Assembly: GCF_002902945.1 (NCBI RefSeq)
Contig: NZ_CP026101.1
Coordinates: 744,001-808,000 of the forward strand
Direction of reading: 5' to 3'
DNA: 64,000 nucleotides
Origin: Paraburkholderia caribensis
Lineage (GTDB): Bacteria; Pseudomonadota; Gammaproteobacteria; Burkholderiales; Burkholderiaceae
The notes under the pieces are model-generated. The model had not been told where the DNA came from, ran no database searches, and worked only from the letters and a program-made list of their open reading frames with translations. This document shows, piece after piece, positions 8,625 to 15,866 of this stretch (position 1 is its first letter; each line of letters begins with the position of its first letter). Made by a program: the position numbers and the translations under genes.

Positions 8625-8660
8625 CCAAAAAAACCCAAAAAAACCCAAAAAAACCCAAAC
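8625..8660. repeat. short tandem repeat of CCCAAAAAAA
   Basis: A ten-base unit (seven A, three C) repeated three times, directly abutting the stop codon of the minus-strand acetyltransferase gene. On that gene's strand it reads as three T7 tracts and could release RNA polymerase. Confidence 0.85.
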
Positions 8661-9113
8661 CTAAGCCACCGCCCCCAACCGTTTCCCAAGACTAACCACG
8701 GCATCAGCAACATACCCCAGCGACTCATAAAAGGCCTGCACATCAGCCTTTGCGCTCAGCACCTGAAGATTGACCTTAGGACACCCGCGCGCGGCGAGCG
8801 CCGCTTCCGCATGCCGCACAAGTGCAGTGCCAATCCCAAGGCGCCTGGACGCCGCCCCGACCGCAAGCGAATACAGCCAGCCCCGATGCCCATCATACCC
8901 AGCCATCACAGTTCCAACGATGCCCCCATCCTTCACGGCGACAAAGAACAGTTCAGGCTGCGTAGCCAGCTTGTTGGCGATCGACAGATGCGGATTACGC
9001 TGCGGCCGGCTCGCATCCTGATACTCAGGAAACGCTTCGAGCCACAGCGCGATCACGGCATCCGTGTCGCCCGCGTCGAACACGCGAATCGACATGGACG
9101 AAGCGTCAATCAC
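8661..9113 (-). CDS. ypeA: GNAT family acetyltransferase, YpeA-like
   Basis: 150 residues. SIRVFDAGDTDAVIALW at the start, GTVMAGYDGHRGWLYSLAVG in the core, then the acetyl-CoA loop RRLGIGTALVRHAE and the tail KVNLQVLSAKADVQAFYESLGY. This closely follows the YpeA subfamily, whose substrate is not established. The GTG at 9113 overlaps the argD stop (GTGA), giving translational coupling; the ATG at 9095 fits the YpeA start better by length but has no clear ribosome-binding site. It ends against the tandem A/C repeat and large palindrome. Confidence 0.88.
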   Translation of the reverse strand: MIDASSMSIRVFDAGDTDAVIALWLEAFPEYQDASRPQRNPHLSIANKLATQPELFFVAVKDGGIVGTVMAGYDGHRGWLYSLAVGAASRRLGIGTALVRHAEAALAARGCPKVNLQVLSAKADVQAFYESLGYVADAVVSLGKRLGAVA

Positions 9114-10294
9114 AGCGTATCCAGAATCGACCGCAACATCGCCATCATCTGATCGATCTCTTCCGTCGTCACGTTCAAAGCAGGCATGAAACGCAGCAGA
9201 TTCGGACGCGCGGCATTCAGCAGCAGCCCATCCGGCTGCATCAAACGCGCCTTCTCGACGATCTGGTTGCCGATATCCTTCCCAAGCAGCAGCGCACGCA
9301 GCAGACCCTCGCCGCGCTCGCCCTCGAAGCCACGCTCGGCAGACAGTTCCAGCAGCTTCGTGCGCAGATATTCACCACGCGCCTTCACGCCATCGAGAAA
9401 GCCAGGCGCCGTCAACTGCGAGATCACCGAATACCCGGCCGCCGTCATCAGCGGATTGCCGTTGTACGTGCCGCCCTGGTCGCCCGCTTCGAACACCTCG
9501 ACATGCTTCTTGCACAACAGCGCGCCAAGCGGCACGCCGCTGCCGATACCCTTCGCCAGCGTCATCACGTCCGGCTCGATACCCGACAGCTCGTACGCGA
9601 ACAGCGTGCCCGCACGGCCACAGCCGCTCTGTACTTCATCAACGATCAGCAGCAGGTTGTGCTTCGTTGTCAGCGCGCGCAGTTGCTGCATGAACTCGCG
9701 CGATGCAGGGATCACGCCGCCTTCGCCCTGGATCGGCTCCAGCATCACGGCGACGGTCTTGTCGTTGATGAGCTTCTCGACGGACGCGATGTCGTTCAGG
9801 TCAGCCTTTGGAAAGCCTGGCACCTGCGGTGCGTAGATCGTGTCCCAGCCCGGCTTGCCGCTTGCGGACATCGTCGCGATCGTGCGGCCGTGGAAGCTGT
9901 GATCGAACGTGATGATCTCGTATGCGCCGCCCTTGAACTTCTTGCCCCACTTGCGCGCCAGCTTGATCGCGCCTTCGTTTGCCTCGGCGCCGCTGTTCGT
10001 GAAGAACACCTTGTCGAAGCAGCTGTGCTGCGTAAGCAGGCCCGCGAGCTTCGCCATCGGTTCGTTGTAGAACGCGGGCGACGGATTGATCAGCGTGCGC
10101 GCCTGCTGCGTCAGCGCTTCGATCACGCCGTCGTTGCAATGGCCCAGGCTGTTGACCGCCCAACCCTGAATGAAATCCAGATATCGCTTGCCGGTGTTGT
10201 CGTAGAGCCACGAGCCCTTGCCGTGCGTGAAAACGATTTCGGGCCGGTTCGTGATGTACATCAGCGAATCGATCGGATACTCATTGAAGTTCAT
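9110..10294 (-). CDS. argD: acetylornithine aminotransferase
   Basis: 394 residues, full length for the class-III aminotransferase ArgD, a pyridoxal-phosphate enzyme of arginine biosynthesis that may also act on succinyldiaminopimelate. Visible: FFTNSGAEANEGAIKLARKW, the aspartate in LLLIVDEVQSGCGRAG, the Schiff-base lysine in MTLAKGIGSGVPLGA, and QGGTYNGNPLMTAAG. The ATG at 10294 has GGAG about 9 nt upstream. Upstream on the same strand lie a promoter-like sequence, an Arg-rich micro-ORF and an intrinsic terminator (see findings), suggesting attenuation. Downstream it overlaps the acetyltransferase gene by 4 nt. Confidence 0.95.
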   Translation of the reverse strand: MNFNEYPIDSLMYITNRPEIVFTHGKGSWLYDNTGKRYLDFIQGWAVNSLGHCNDGVIEALTQQARTLINPSPAFYNEPMAKLAGLLTQHSCFDKVFFTNSGAEANEGAIKLARKWGKKFKGGAYEIITFDHSFHGRTIATMSASGKPGWDTIYAPQVPGFPKADLNDIASVEKLINDKTVAVMLEPIQGEGGVIPASREFMQQLRALTTKHNLLLIVDEVQSGCGRAGTLFAYELSGIEPDVMTLAKGIGSGVPLGALLCKKHVEVFEAGDQGGTYNGNPLMTAAGYSVISQLTAPGFLDGVKARGEYLRTKLLELSAERGFEGERGEGLLRALLLGKDIGNQIVEKARLMQPDGLLLNAARPNLLRFMPALNVTTEEIDQMMAMLRSILDTL

Positions 10295-10390
10295 GGCTAC
10301 AGGCTCCAGGCAAACAGGGATGAAAAACCGCCTCGGACAACATGGCCCAGCAACGGAAAGAAAAAAGCACGACGGGTAAGGCAGAAATAC

Positions 10391-10416
10391 AAAAAGCCAC
10401 GGCATGCCGTGGCTTT
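10391..10416 (-). terminator. intrinsic terminator 97 nt upstream of argD
   Basis: On the minus strand AAGCCACGG, loop CATG, CCGTGGCTTTTT: a perfect stem followed by five T. It may end transcripts of the upstream ferredoxin reductase gene. It also sits inside the presumed argD leader, where it could act as an attenuator. Confidence 0.85.
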
Positions 10417-10475
10417 CATGATTCGAACTGCGTGCGCGTTGTTCGCGCGAATCCGTGACGAAGCCAGCGGCGCCC

Positions 10476-10526
10476 CTAAGGGAGCAGCGAGCGGCGACGT
10501 CGAAGTTCGGACTGGATGCGGTTCAT
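10476..10526 (-). CDS. candidate Arg-rich leader peptide (MNRIQSELRRRRSLLP)
   Basis: A 16-codon open frame on the minus strand with four consecutive Arg codons (CGA CGT CGC CGC) and a TAG stop, about 60 nt before the intrinsic terminator at 10416-10391 and 180 nt before argD. The presumed promoter (-10 at 10539-10534) would start RNA at about the ATG, making the message leaderless; no Shine-Dalgarno is visible. The context, an arginine-biosynthesis gene behind a terminator, is what makes this more than a chance Arg run in GC-rich DNA. Function as an attenuator peptide is inference. Confidence 0.5.
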   Translation of the reverse strand: MNRIQSELRRRRSLLP

Positions 10527-10533
10527 GCGCGAA

Positions 10534-10563
10534 AGAATACGACAATGCCGGCGCCCGTGTAAA
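10534..10563 (-). promoter_or_regulatory. possible promoter of the argD leader
   Basis: On the minus strand TTTACA (10563-10558), an 18-nt spacer and TATTCT (10539-10534). It lies between the ferredoxin reductase stop and the Arg-rich micro-ORF. Confidence 0.45.
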
Positions 10564-10629
10564 CCTGCAATTTGCATGTCTCTACGCACTGCCGGCCGTT
10601 CTCAGAAGTGAAGCGTGCTGGCGCAACGA

Positions 10630-11661
10630 TCAGACGGGGTTCGCGAGATCGGCTGCGCTCGTGAACGAATCCGCATAGAACTCGTCTTCCGGCAGGCGAT
10701 GATGCTGCGTGAAATCGCGCTGCGCCGACTCGACCATCACCGGCGCGCCGCACGCATACACCTGATACGCCGACAAGTCTGGCAGATCTTCGATGACGGC
10801 CCGATGAACGAAGCCAGTGCGGCCCGTCCATGCGTCGTCCGCATCCGGTTCCGAGAGAACCGGCACGAACTTGAAGTTCGGAATCTCGCGCGCCCATTGC
10901 TCGGCGAGCTCCATCATGTACAGGTCTTTCTTGCGACGCGCGCCCCAGTAGAGCGTCATCGGGCGCGTGATGTTCTTGAACACCGCATGCTCGACGATCG
11001 CCTTCAGCGGCGCGAAGCCCGTGCCCGACGCGAGCAGCACGATCGGCTTGTCCGACTCTTCGCGCAGGAAGAACGTGCCGAGCGGCGCCTCGAAGCGCAG
11101 GATGTCGCGCTCCTTCATCGTGTTGAAGACGTGGTCCGTGAACGCGCCGCCCGGCATGTGGCGGATATGCAGTTCGACGGGACCGTCCGCGTGCGGCGCG
11201 CTCGCCATCGAATAGCTGCGGCGCTTGCCGTCCTTCAGGATGAATTCCAGGTACTGGCCCGCCATATATTGCAGGCGCTCGTTCGCGGGCAGTTGCAGTT
11301 TCAGCACGACGACGTCGTCGGCCTTGCGCTCGATGGCGCTCACACGGCACGGCAATTTCTTGATCTGCACGTCGCCGATGCCCGTCACTTCGCGGATGTC
11401 GATCTCGAGGTCGGTGCACGCGGTCGCGCAACACAGCAGCGCGAGGCCGCGTGTCTTCTCATCGTTCGACAGCGCCGACGACGAATGCGCACGCTGCTCG
11501 ACCTCGCCGCCGACCACCGCACCCTTGCACGAGCCGCATGCGCCGTTCTTGCAGCCGTACGGCAGGCCGATACCCTGGCGAAGGGCGGCTGTCAGCACGG
11601 GTTCGTCGGGTTCCACCTGAAACTGCCGGCCGCTTTGCCGGAGCGTTACGTTGAATGCCAT
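10630..11661 (-). CDS. 2Fe-2S ferredoxin-NAD(P)H reductase (CDP-6-deoxy-delta-3,4-glucoseen reductase family)
   Basis: 343 residues. An N-terminal plant-type [2Fe-2S] domain has cysteines in PYGCKNGACGSCKGAVV plus a later one in ALLCCATA; then come an FAD-binding barrel (RRSYSMASAP) and an NAD-binding domain (VLLASGTGFAPLKAIVEH, VYACGAPVMVESAQRDF). Members act as electron-transfer reductases for oxygenases or dehydratases; the partner here is unknown and no oxygenase is adjacent. Start at 11661 (MAFNVTLRQSG) fits the ferredoxin fold. The gene upstream is divergent, with a 74-nt gap. Confidence 0.88.
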   Translation of the reverse strand: MAFNVTLRQSGRQFQVEPDEPVLTAALRQGIGLPYGCKNGACGSCKGAVVGGEVEQRAHSSSALSNDEKTRGLALLCCATACTDLEIDIREVTGIGDVQIKKLPCRVSAIERKADDVVVLKLQLPANERLQYMAGQYLEFILKDGKRRSYSMASAPHADGPVELHIRHMPGGAFTDHVFNTMKERDILRFEAPLGTFFLREESDKPIVLLASGTGFAPLKAIVEHAVFKNITRPMTLYWGARRKKDLYMMELAEQWAREIPNFKFVPVLSEPDADDAWTGRTGFVHRAVIEDLPDLSAYQVYACGAPVMVESAQRDFTQHHRLPEDEFYADSFTSAADLANPV

Positions 11662-11735
11662 AAGTCGTTCAGTCTTCGAATACAGAAAGTCGGTAACCAA
11701 TGCGTGTCGTGGATCGCGGCTACAATGCGTCCACG

Positions 11736-12788
11736 ATGAAAGCGACACGAAAATTGCGCAGACCGCGCGTGCTGATCGTCGGTTGCGGCGATGTCGGCAT
11801 GCGCTGCGTGCGGCAACTGCAAGGACGCGCACGCCTCTGTGCGCTCACCAGTCACGCGGAGCGCCGCGACGAACTGCGCGCGGCGGGCGTCACGCCGATT
11901 GTCGGCGATCTCGACGTGCGCGCGAGCCTGGCTCGTCTTGCCCATCTCGCGCCGACCGTCCTGCATCTCGCGCCTCCGCAAAGAATGGGCGAGGCCGACA
12001 CGCGCACGCGCGCGCTGATCGCCACGCTGACTGCGCCGCGTGCCCGGCGTGCCCGTCATCTGGCGACGGGGCGCTTGCGGCGCGCGCAGCACGGCATTCG
12101 TGCGCGCAAAACATCTAGTATTGTACCCGACGGGGGGTGTCCGGCTTCGCGGGCCGGGCATCGGCCGAGCCGGCGTTCGCGCGTGGTCTATGCGAGCACG
12201 ACGGGCGTCTATGGCGACTGCGGCGGCGCGTGGCTCGACGAAACGCGTCCTGTCGCGCCCGCCAACGAGCGCGCGAAACGCCGCGTGTCGGCGGAGACGC
12301 AATTGCGGCGCGCGGCGGCGCGACGTGCGATCACGGCCAGCATCGCGCGCATTCCGGGCATCTACGCGGGCAACCGGCTGCCGCTCGCGCGGCTGGAAAA
12401 ACGCACGCCAGCGCTCGTCGATGCCGACGACGTCTACACGAACCACATCCACGCCGACGATCTCGCCGCGATCCTGCTGCGTATGTCGACGCACGCTCGA
12501 CCGTCGCGCGTGATCCACGCGTCCGACGACACGACGTTGAAAATGGGCGAGTACTTCGACCGGGTGGCGGATGCATTCGGCATCGAGCACGCGCCGCGCA
12601 TTGCACGCGACGAAGCAGAACAGCAGCTCGGCGAGATGATGCTGTCGTTCATGCGCGAGTCGCGCCGGCTCGTCAACACGCGGCTGAAGCGCGAGTTGCG
12701 TTTCAGATTGCGCTATCCGAGCGTCGACGACTTTCTGCGCACGGTGGCGTGCCCGAGCCGCACGCAGCCGCGCCCAGACAAGCCATAA
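11736..12788 (+). CDS. NAD-dependent epimerase/SDR family protein
   Basis: 350 residues. N-terminal Rossmann motif VLIVGCGDVGMRCVRQL (GxGxxG), then VVYASTTGVYGDCGG with the SDR serine/threonine and tyrosine, and a C-terminal RIPGIYAGNRLPLARL and NHIHADDLAAILL as in the YeeZ-like atypical SDRs. Between residues ~95 and ~150 there is an Arg-rich, low-complexity insertion with no recognisable fold and a short AT-richer patch at its DNA level (12110-12135). Substrate unknown. Confidence 0.8.
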   Translation: MKATRKLRRPRVLIVGCGDVGMRCVRQLQGRARLCALTSHAERRDELRAAGVTPIVGDLDVRASLARLAHLAPTVLHLAPPQRMGEADTRTRALIATLTAPRARRARHLATGRLRRAQHGIRARKTSSIVPDGGCPASRAGHRPSRRSRVVYASTTGVYGDCGGAWLDETRPVAPANERAKRRVSAETQLRRAAARRAITASIARIPGIYAGNRLPLARLEKRTPALVDADDVYTNHIHADDLAAILLRMSTHARPSRVIHASDDTTLKMGEYFDRVADAFGIEHAPRIARDEAEQQLGEMMLSFMRESRRLVNTRLKRELRFRLRYPSVDDFLRTVACPSRTQPRPDKP

Positions 12789-12803
12789 CGGAAAACGCAG
12801 CGA

Positions 12804-12992
12804 TCAGGTGAGGGCAGGTAGCGCTTCCAGTAACAGGAAGCAGAAGAACGCGCCGATCAGCGCAGCGAGCAGATTCGGCTCGTACCTGTGCCGACGATGC
12901 ATGACGGCCAGCACGCCGCCAATCAGCAAAAGCCCGAGCCCGATGAACGCGATCATCGCGTATGAAACCGCCAGGTTGCCGTAGATGACCAT
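12804..12992 (-). CDS. small two-helix membrane protein, conserved hypothetical
   Basis: 62 residues. Two hydrophobic helices (about residues 7-27 and 40-58) flank a basic HRRHRYEPN turn. The ATG at 12992 has a near-perfect AAGGAGG 5 nt upstream, which argues the gene is real; the frame extends further upstream without a better start. Convergent with the SDR gene (15-nt gap). No function recognised. Confidence 0.7.
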   Translation of the reverse strand: MVIYGNLAVSYAMIAFIGLGLLLIGGVLAVMHRRHRYEPNLLAALIGAFFCFLLLEALPALT

Positions 12993-13157
12993 GGCGCCTC
13001 CTTGCCTGCTTTGTAATCTTTGTTGATCCGAGTATAGGACGGGCGTTCGGAGCAAGCATGCTGCGGCGCAGCGTTCTGCAAGGTTTTTGTGGCGCTTTTG
13101 TTCGGAATCCCACGTAGTCTCAATGGCTTGAGACGAGGCGGGGCGGGCATTGATCGT

Positions 13158-13862
13158 TTACCCGTTCCGTAATGCGCCCAGGTCGGCTTCATCGAGCCAT
13201 TGCCACGCGCCTTCAGCGAGCGAAGCCGGCAACGCCAGCCCACCGACCCGCTCGCGATGCAGCGCCTCTACACGGTTGCCCGCCGCCGCGACCATCCGCT
13301 TCACCTGATGGTATTTGCCTTCCAGCACGGTGAGTTCCAGCGCGTGTTCGCCGCGCGCATGAGCGGCGACGGCCGCGATCGGCTTCGCTTCGCCGTGCAG
13401 CAGCACGCCTTCGCGCAATGCGGTGAGTTGCGCGTCGTCGAGCGGATGACGGGTCGTCGCGAGGTAGACCTTGGGCACTTTGCGTTTCGGCGACGTGTAC
13501 GCGTGGACGAACTGGCCGTCGTCTGAGAGCAGCAGCAGGCCCGTCGTGTCCTGATCGAGCCGGCCCACGCACTGGACGCCGCGCGTCGCAAACTGCGCGG
13601 GCAACAGATTGAACACGCTCAAATGATGCTGCGGATCGCGCGAGCATTCATAGCCCGCAGGCTTGTTGAGCAGGATGTATGCGCGCTCACGATAAGGCCA
13701 GGCCGCGCCGTCGACTTCGAACGCCAGCGCATTGGTATCGACGTCGGCGTCGGGATCGGCGAGCGTCGCGCCGCCGACCGACACGCGGCCGTCCGCGATC
13801 AATGCGCGGCACTGGCGGCGCGAACCGAAACCTTGGGAAAAGAGAACGCTTTCGAGATTCAT
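13158..13862 (-). CDS. rsuA: 16S rRNA pseudouridine synthase (RsuA family)
   Basis: 234 residues from ATG 13862. An N-terminal S4 RNA-binding domain (residues 1 to about 60; FGSRRQCRALIADGRVSVGG) is followed by the synthase domain with the catalytic aspartate in VGRLDQDTTGLLLL and the YHQVKRMVAAAGNRVEALHR motif. It probably isomerises U516 of 16S rRNA. A GTG at 13886 is an alternative start; neither has a convincing ribosome-binding site, and the shorter form matches the family start. Confidence 0.9.
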   Translation of the reverse strand: MNLESVLFSQGFGSRRQCRALIADGRVSVGGATLADPDADVDTNALAFEVDGAAWPYRERAYILLNKPAGYECSRDPQHHLSVFNLLPAQFATRGVQCVGRLDQDTTGLLLLSDDGQFVHAYTSPKRKVPKVYLATTRHPLDDAQLTALREGVLLHGEAKPIAAVAAHARGEHALELTVLEGKYHQVKRMVAAAGNRVEALHRERVGGLALPASLAEGAWQWLDEADLGALRNG

Positions 13863-13908
13863 TGGAGCGGGCAGAAGGGCGGACACGAGCAGCGATGCAT
13901 CAAACGTC

Positions 13909-13939
13909 GACGGCGTCCTTCGTTGCGAAGGACGCCGTC
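13909..13939. terminator. strong hairpin between the quaternary-amine operon and rsuA
   Basis: A perfect 14-bp stem (GACGGCGTCCTTCG and complement) with a 3-base loop. There is no T-run on either strand, so it may be a factor-assisted terminator or 3'-end stabiliser for the operon that ends at 14000. Confidence 0.55.
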
Positions 13940-13999
13940 ATTGCCTGCATTTTACCCGCCGCCCTGGTTTGCCCCGCCAGCGTCAGCGCACGACCAGAC

Positions 14000-14827
14000 T
14001 TAGTGCGCGCCCGAGCGCCGCTCGACGAAGCGCGCCACGTAATCGTCGGCGGGCTTCGTGAGGATCTCGTTCGGCGTGCCTTCCTGCACCAGCGTGCCGT
14101 CGCGCAGAATCGCGATGCGGTTGCCGATGCGCAGCGCTTCGTCCAGATCGTGCGTGATGAACACGATGGTCTTGTTGAGCGTCGCCTGCAGTTGCAGAAG
14201 CTGGTCCTGCATTTCCGTGCGGATCAGCGGATCGAGCGCGGAGAAGGCTTCGTCCATCAGCAGCACGTCGGTATCGGCGGCGAGCGCGCGCGCCAGACCG
14301 ACGCGTTGCCGCATGCCGCCCGACAGCTCATCGGGATAATGATCGCCGTACCCGTCGAGCCCGACCTTGCCGAGCCACATGCGCGCCTTCTCGTTCGCTT
14401 CCGCATTGCTCTCGCCGCGCGTGCGCAGTGCATACGCGGTGTTGTCGAGCACGGTCTGATGCGGCAGCAGGCCGAAGTTCTGGAACACCATGCTGACCTT
14501 GTAGCGGCGCAATTCGCGCAGACCGTGCGGGTCGAGCTTGATGACGTCCGAACCGTCGATCACGATCTCGCCCGCCGTCGGCTCGATCAGCCGGTTGAAG
14601 TGGCGCACGAGCGTCGACTTGCCTGAACCCGACAAACCCATGATCACGTAAATCTCGCCCGAACCGATATGCAGGCTCACGTTGTTCAGGCCGACGTTGC
14701 AGCCCGTTTGCGCGAGCACTTCAGCCTTGCTGCGGCCGCTCTTCAGCAGGTCGAGCACGCGCCGGTGACCGGCTTCCGGGCCAAAGAGCTTGTACACGTT
14801 CTTCACTTCGATCGATGACATGTCCAT
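14000..14827 (-). CDS. choV: quaternary-amine (choline/glycine betaine) ABC transporter ATP-binding protein
   Basis: 275 residues. Walker A GLSGSGKST, Q-loop VFQNFGLLPH, signature LSGGMRQRVGLARA, Walker B VLLMDEAFSALDPL, and HDLDEAL. The N-terminal extension KLFGPEAGHRRVLDLLKSGRSK and the QNFGLLPH wording are specific to ProV/ChoV-type ATPases, which handle quaternary amines. It lacks the C-terminal CBS domains of long ProV, so osmotic gating in that way is unlikely. It is third in the minus-strand operon, 8 nt after the permease. Confidence 0.92.
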   Translation of the reverse strand: MDMSSIEVKNVYKLFGPEAGHRRVLDLLKSGRSKAEVLAQTGCNVGLNNVSLHIGSGEIYVIMGLSGSGKSTLVRHFNRLIEPTAGEIVIDGSDVIKLDPHGLRELRRYKVSMVFQNFGLLPHQTVLDNTAYALRTRGESNAEANEKARMWLGKVGLDGYGDHYPDELSGGMRQRVGLARALAADTDVLLMDEAFSALDPLIRTEMQDQLLQLQATLNKTIVFITHDLDEALRIGNRIAILRDGTLVQEGTPNEILTKPADDYVARFVERRSGAH

Positions 14828-14835
14828 GCCCTCCG

Positions 14836-15825
14836 TCAGTCCGCCGTGCGGGCTTCGAGGCCGCGCTGCGTGGCGTTTTCGTTGGCTGCCGCCGGCGCGC
14901 CGTCTTCACGCGGCGCGCCCGCGTTCCGATAGGGAACGCGCGACGCCGCCTTCGCCTTGCGGCGCTGCGCGACGAGCCTGCGCGTGCGGCGGTCCTGCCC
15001 GTAGCCCTGACTGATCCGGTCGATGACGATCGCGAGAATCACGATCGCGATGCCCGCCTGCATGCCCTTGCCGATATCGAGCGTCTGGATGCCGGCGAGC
15101 ACGTCTTCGCCGAGTCCGCGCGAGCCGATCATCGACGCGATCACCACCATCGACAGCGCCATCATCGTGGTCTGGTTGATACCCGCCATGATGCTGGGAC
15201 GCGCGAGCGGCAACTGCACGTTGACCAGCAACTGCCAGCGCGTCGTGCCGAAGGCGCGCGCCGCTTCGACGACATCCGCATCCACATGACGGATGCCGAG
15301 ATCGGTCAGGCGGATCAGCGGCGGCAGCGCGTAGATGATCGTCGCGAGAATCGCGGGCACCTTGCCGAGGCCGAACAGCATCAGCACGGGGATCAGATAC
15401 ACGAAGCTCGGCAGCGTCTGCATGATGTCGAGCACGGGCAGCAGCACGCGCCGCATCCACGGGCTGCGCGACGCCCAGATGCCAAGCGGCACGCCGAGCG
15501 CGACAGACAGCACGGTCGCGACCAGCATCAGCGCGAGCGTCTGCATCAGCTTGTCCCACAGACCGAAGCAGCCGATCACATACAGCAGCAGCACGAAAAA
15601 GGCCGCAATGCCGATGCGCCGCGTCGCGTTCAGCGTGAGCAGGCCGACAGCGATCAGGATCGCCCAGGCGGGCGTCGCGCGCAGCGCGCCTTCGAGCGGC
15701 ACCAGCACGTAGCGCAACAGCGCCGTGCTGAAGTCGTGGAAGCTGTCGCCGTACGCGGCAACGAACGATTGCACATGGTCGTTCACCCAGTCGGCGATCG
15801 ACAGATGTAGAAAGATCGAATTCAT
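14836..15825 (-). CDS. choW: quaternary-amine ABC transporter permease
   Basis: 329 residues. About six to eight helices; ProW/ChoW core QTLPSFVYLIPVLMLFGLG and the EAA loop VVEAARAFGTTRWQLLVNVQLP. Start ATG 15825 chosen because GGGAGGG lies about 8 nt upstream; the frame continues further upstream into the binding-protein gene. The C-terminal 60 residues are hydrophilic and Arg/Ala rich, longer than usual for ProW. Confidence 0.92.
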   Translation of the reverse strand: MNSIFLHLSIADWVNDHVQSFVAAYGDSFHDFSTALLRYVLVPLEGALRATPAWAILIAVGLLTLNATRRIGIAAFFVLLLYVIGCFGLWDKLMQTLALMLVATVLSVALGVPLGIWASRSPWMRRVLLPVLDIMQTLPSFVYLIPVLMLFGLGKVPAILATIIYALPPLIRLTDLGIRHVDADVVEAARAFGTTRWQLLVNVQLPLARPSIMAGINQTTMMALSMVVIASMIGSRGLGEDVLAGIQTLDIGKGMQAGIAIVILAIVIDRISQGYGQDRRTRRLVAQRRKAKAASRVPYRNAGAPREDGAPAAANENATQRGLEARTAD

Positions 15826-15866
15826 GTTGAAACCCTCCCGTGCGTCATGACGCGTCGGTGTCGATA

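Larger units (their letters stand above)
7780..8660. repeat. large imperfect palindrome (repeat copy A) between convergent genes
   Basis: The whole interval between livF and the ypeA-like gene folds back on itself around position ~8211. Arms of about 400 bases match in inverse orientation, with a 96-base stretch (7914-8009 versus 8413-8508) that matches perfectly by eye. Each arm carries a small GCCCC/GGGGC hairpin and a 15-bp stem with a 4-base loop (7938-7971 and 8451-8484, CCTACTTTTCTTTGC arms). A second inverted pair containing GGCAAACTGTGTGTAGG lies nearer the centre (~8150-8175 and ~8250-8280). The element recurs at ~45560-46330 in opposite orientation. Open frames on both strands here are mirror images of each other and are broken in copy B, so I regard it as non-coding. 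Confidence 0.9.

Noticed and set aside
7780..8660. Palindromic repeats as CRISPR or as an insertion sequence
   Set aside because: No regular short repeat-spacer pattern, no cas genes, no transposase frame and no visible target-site duplication.
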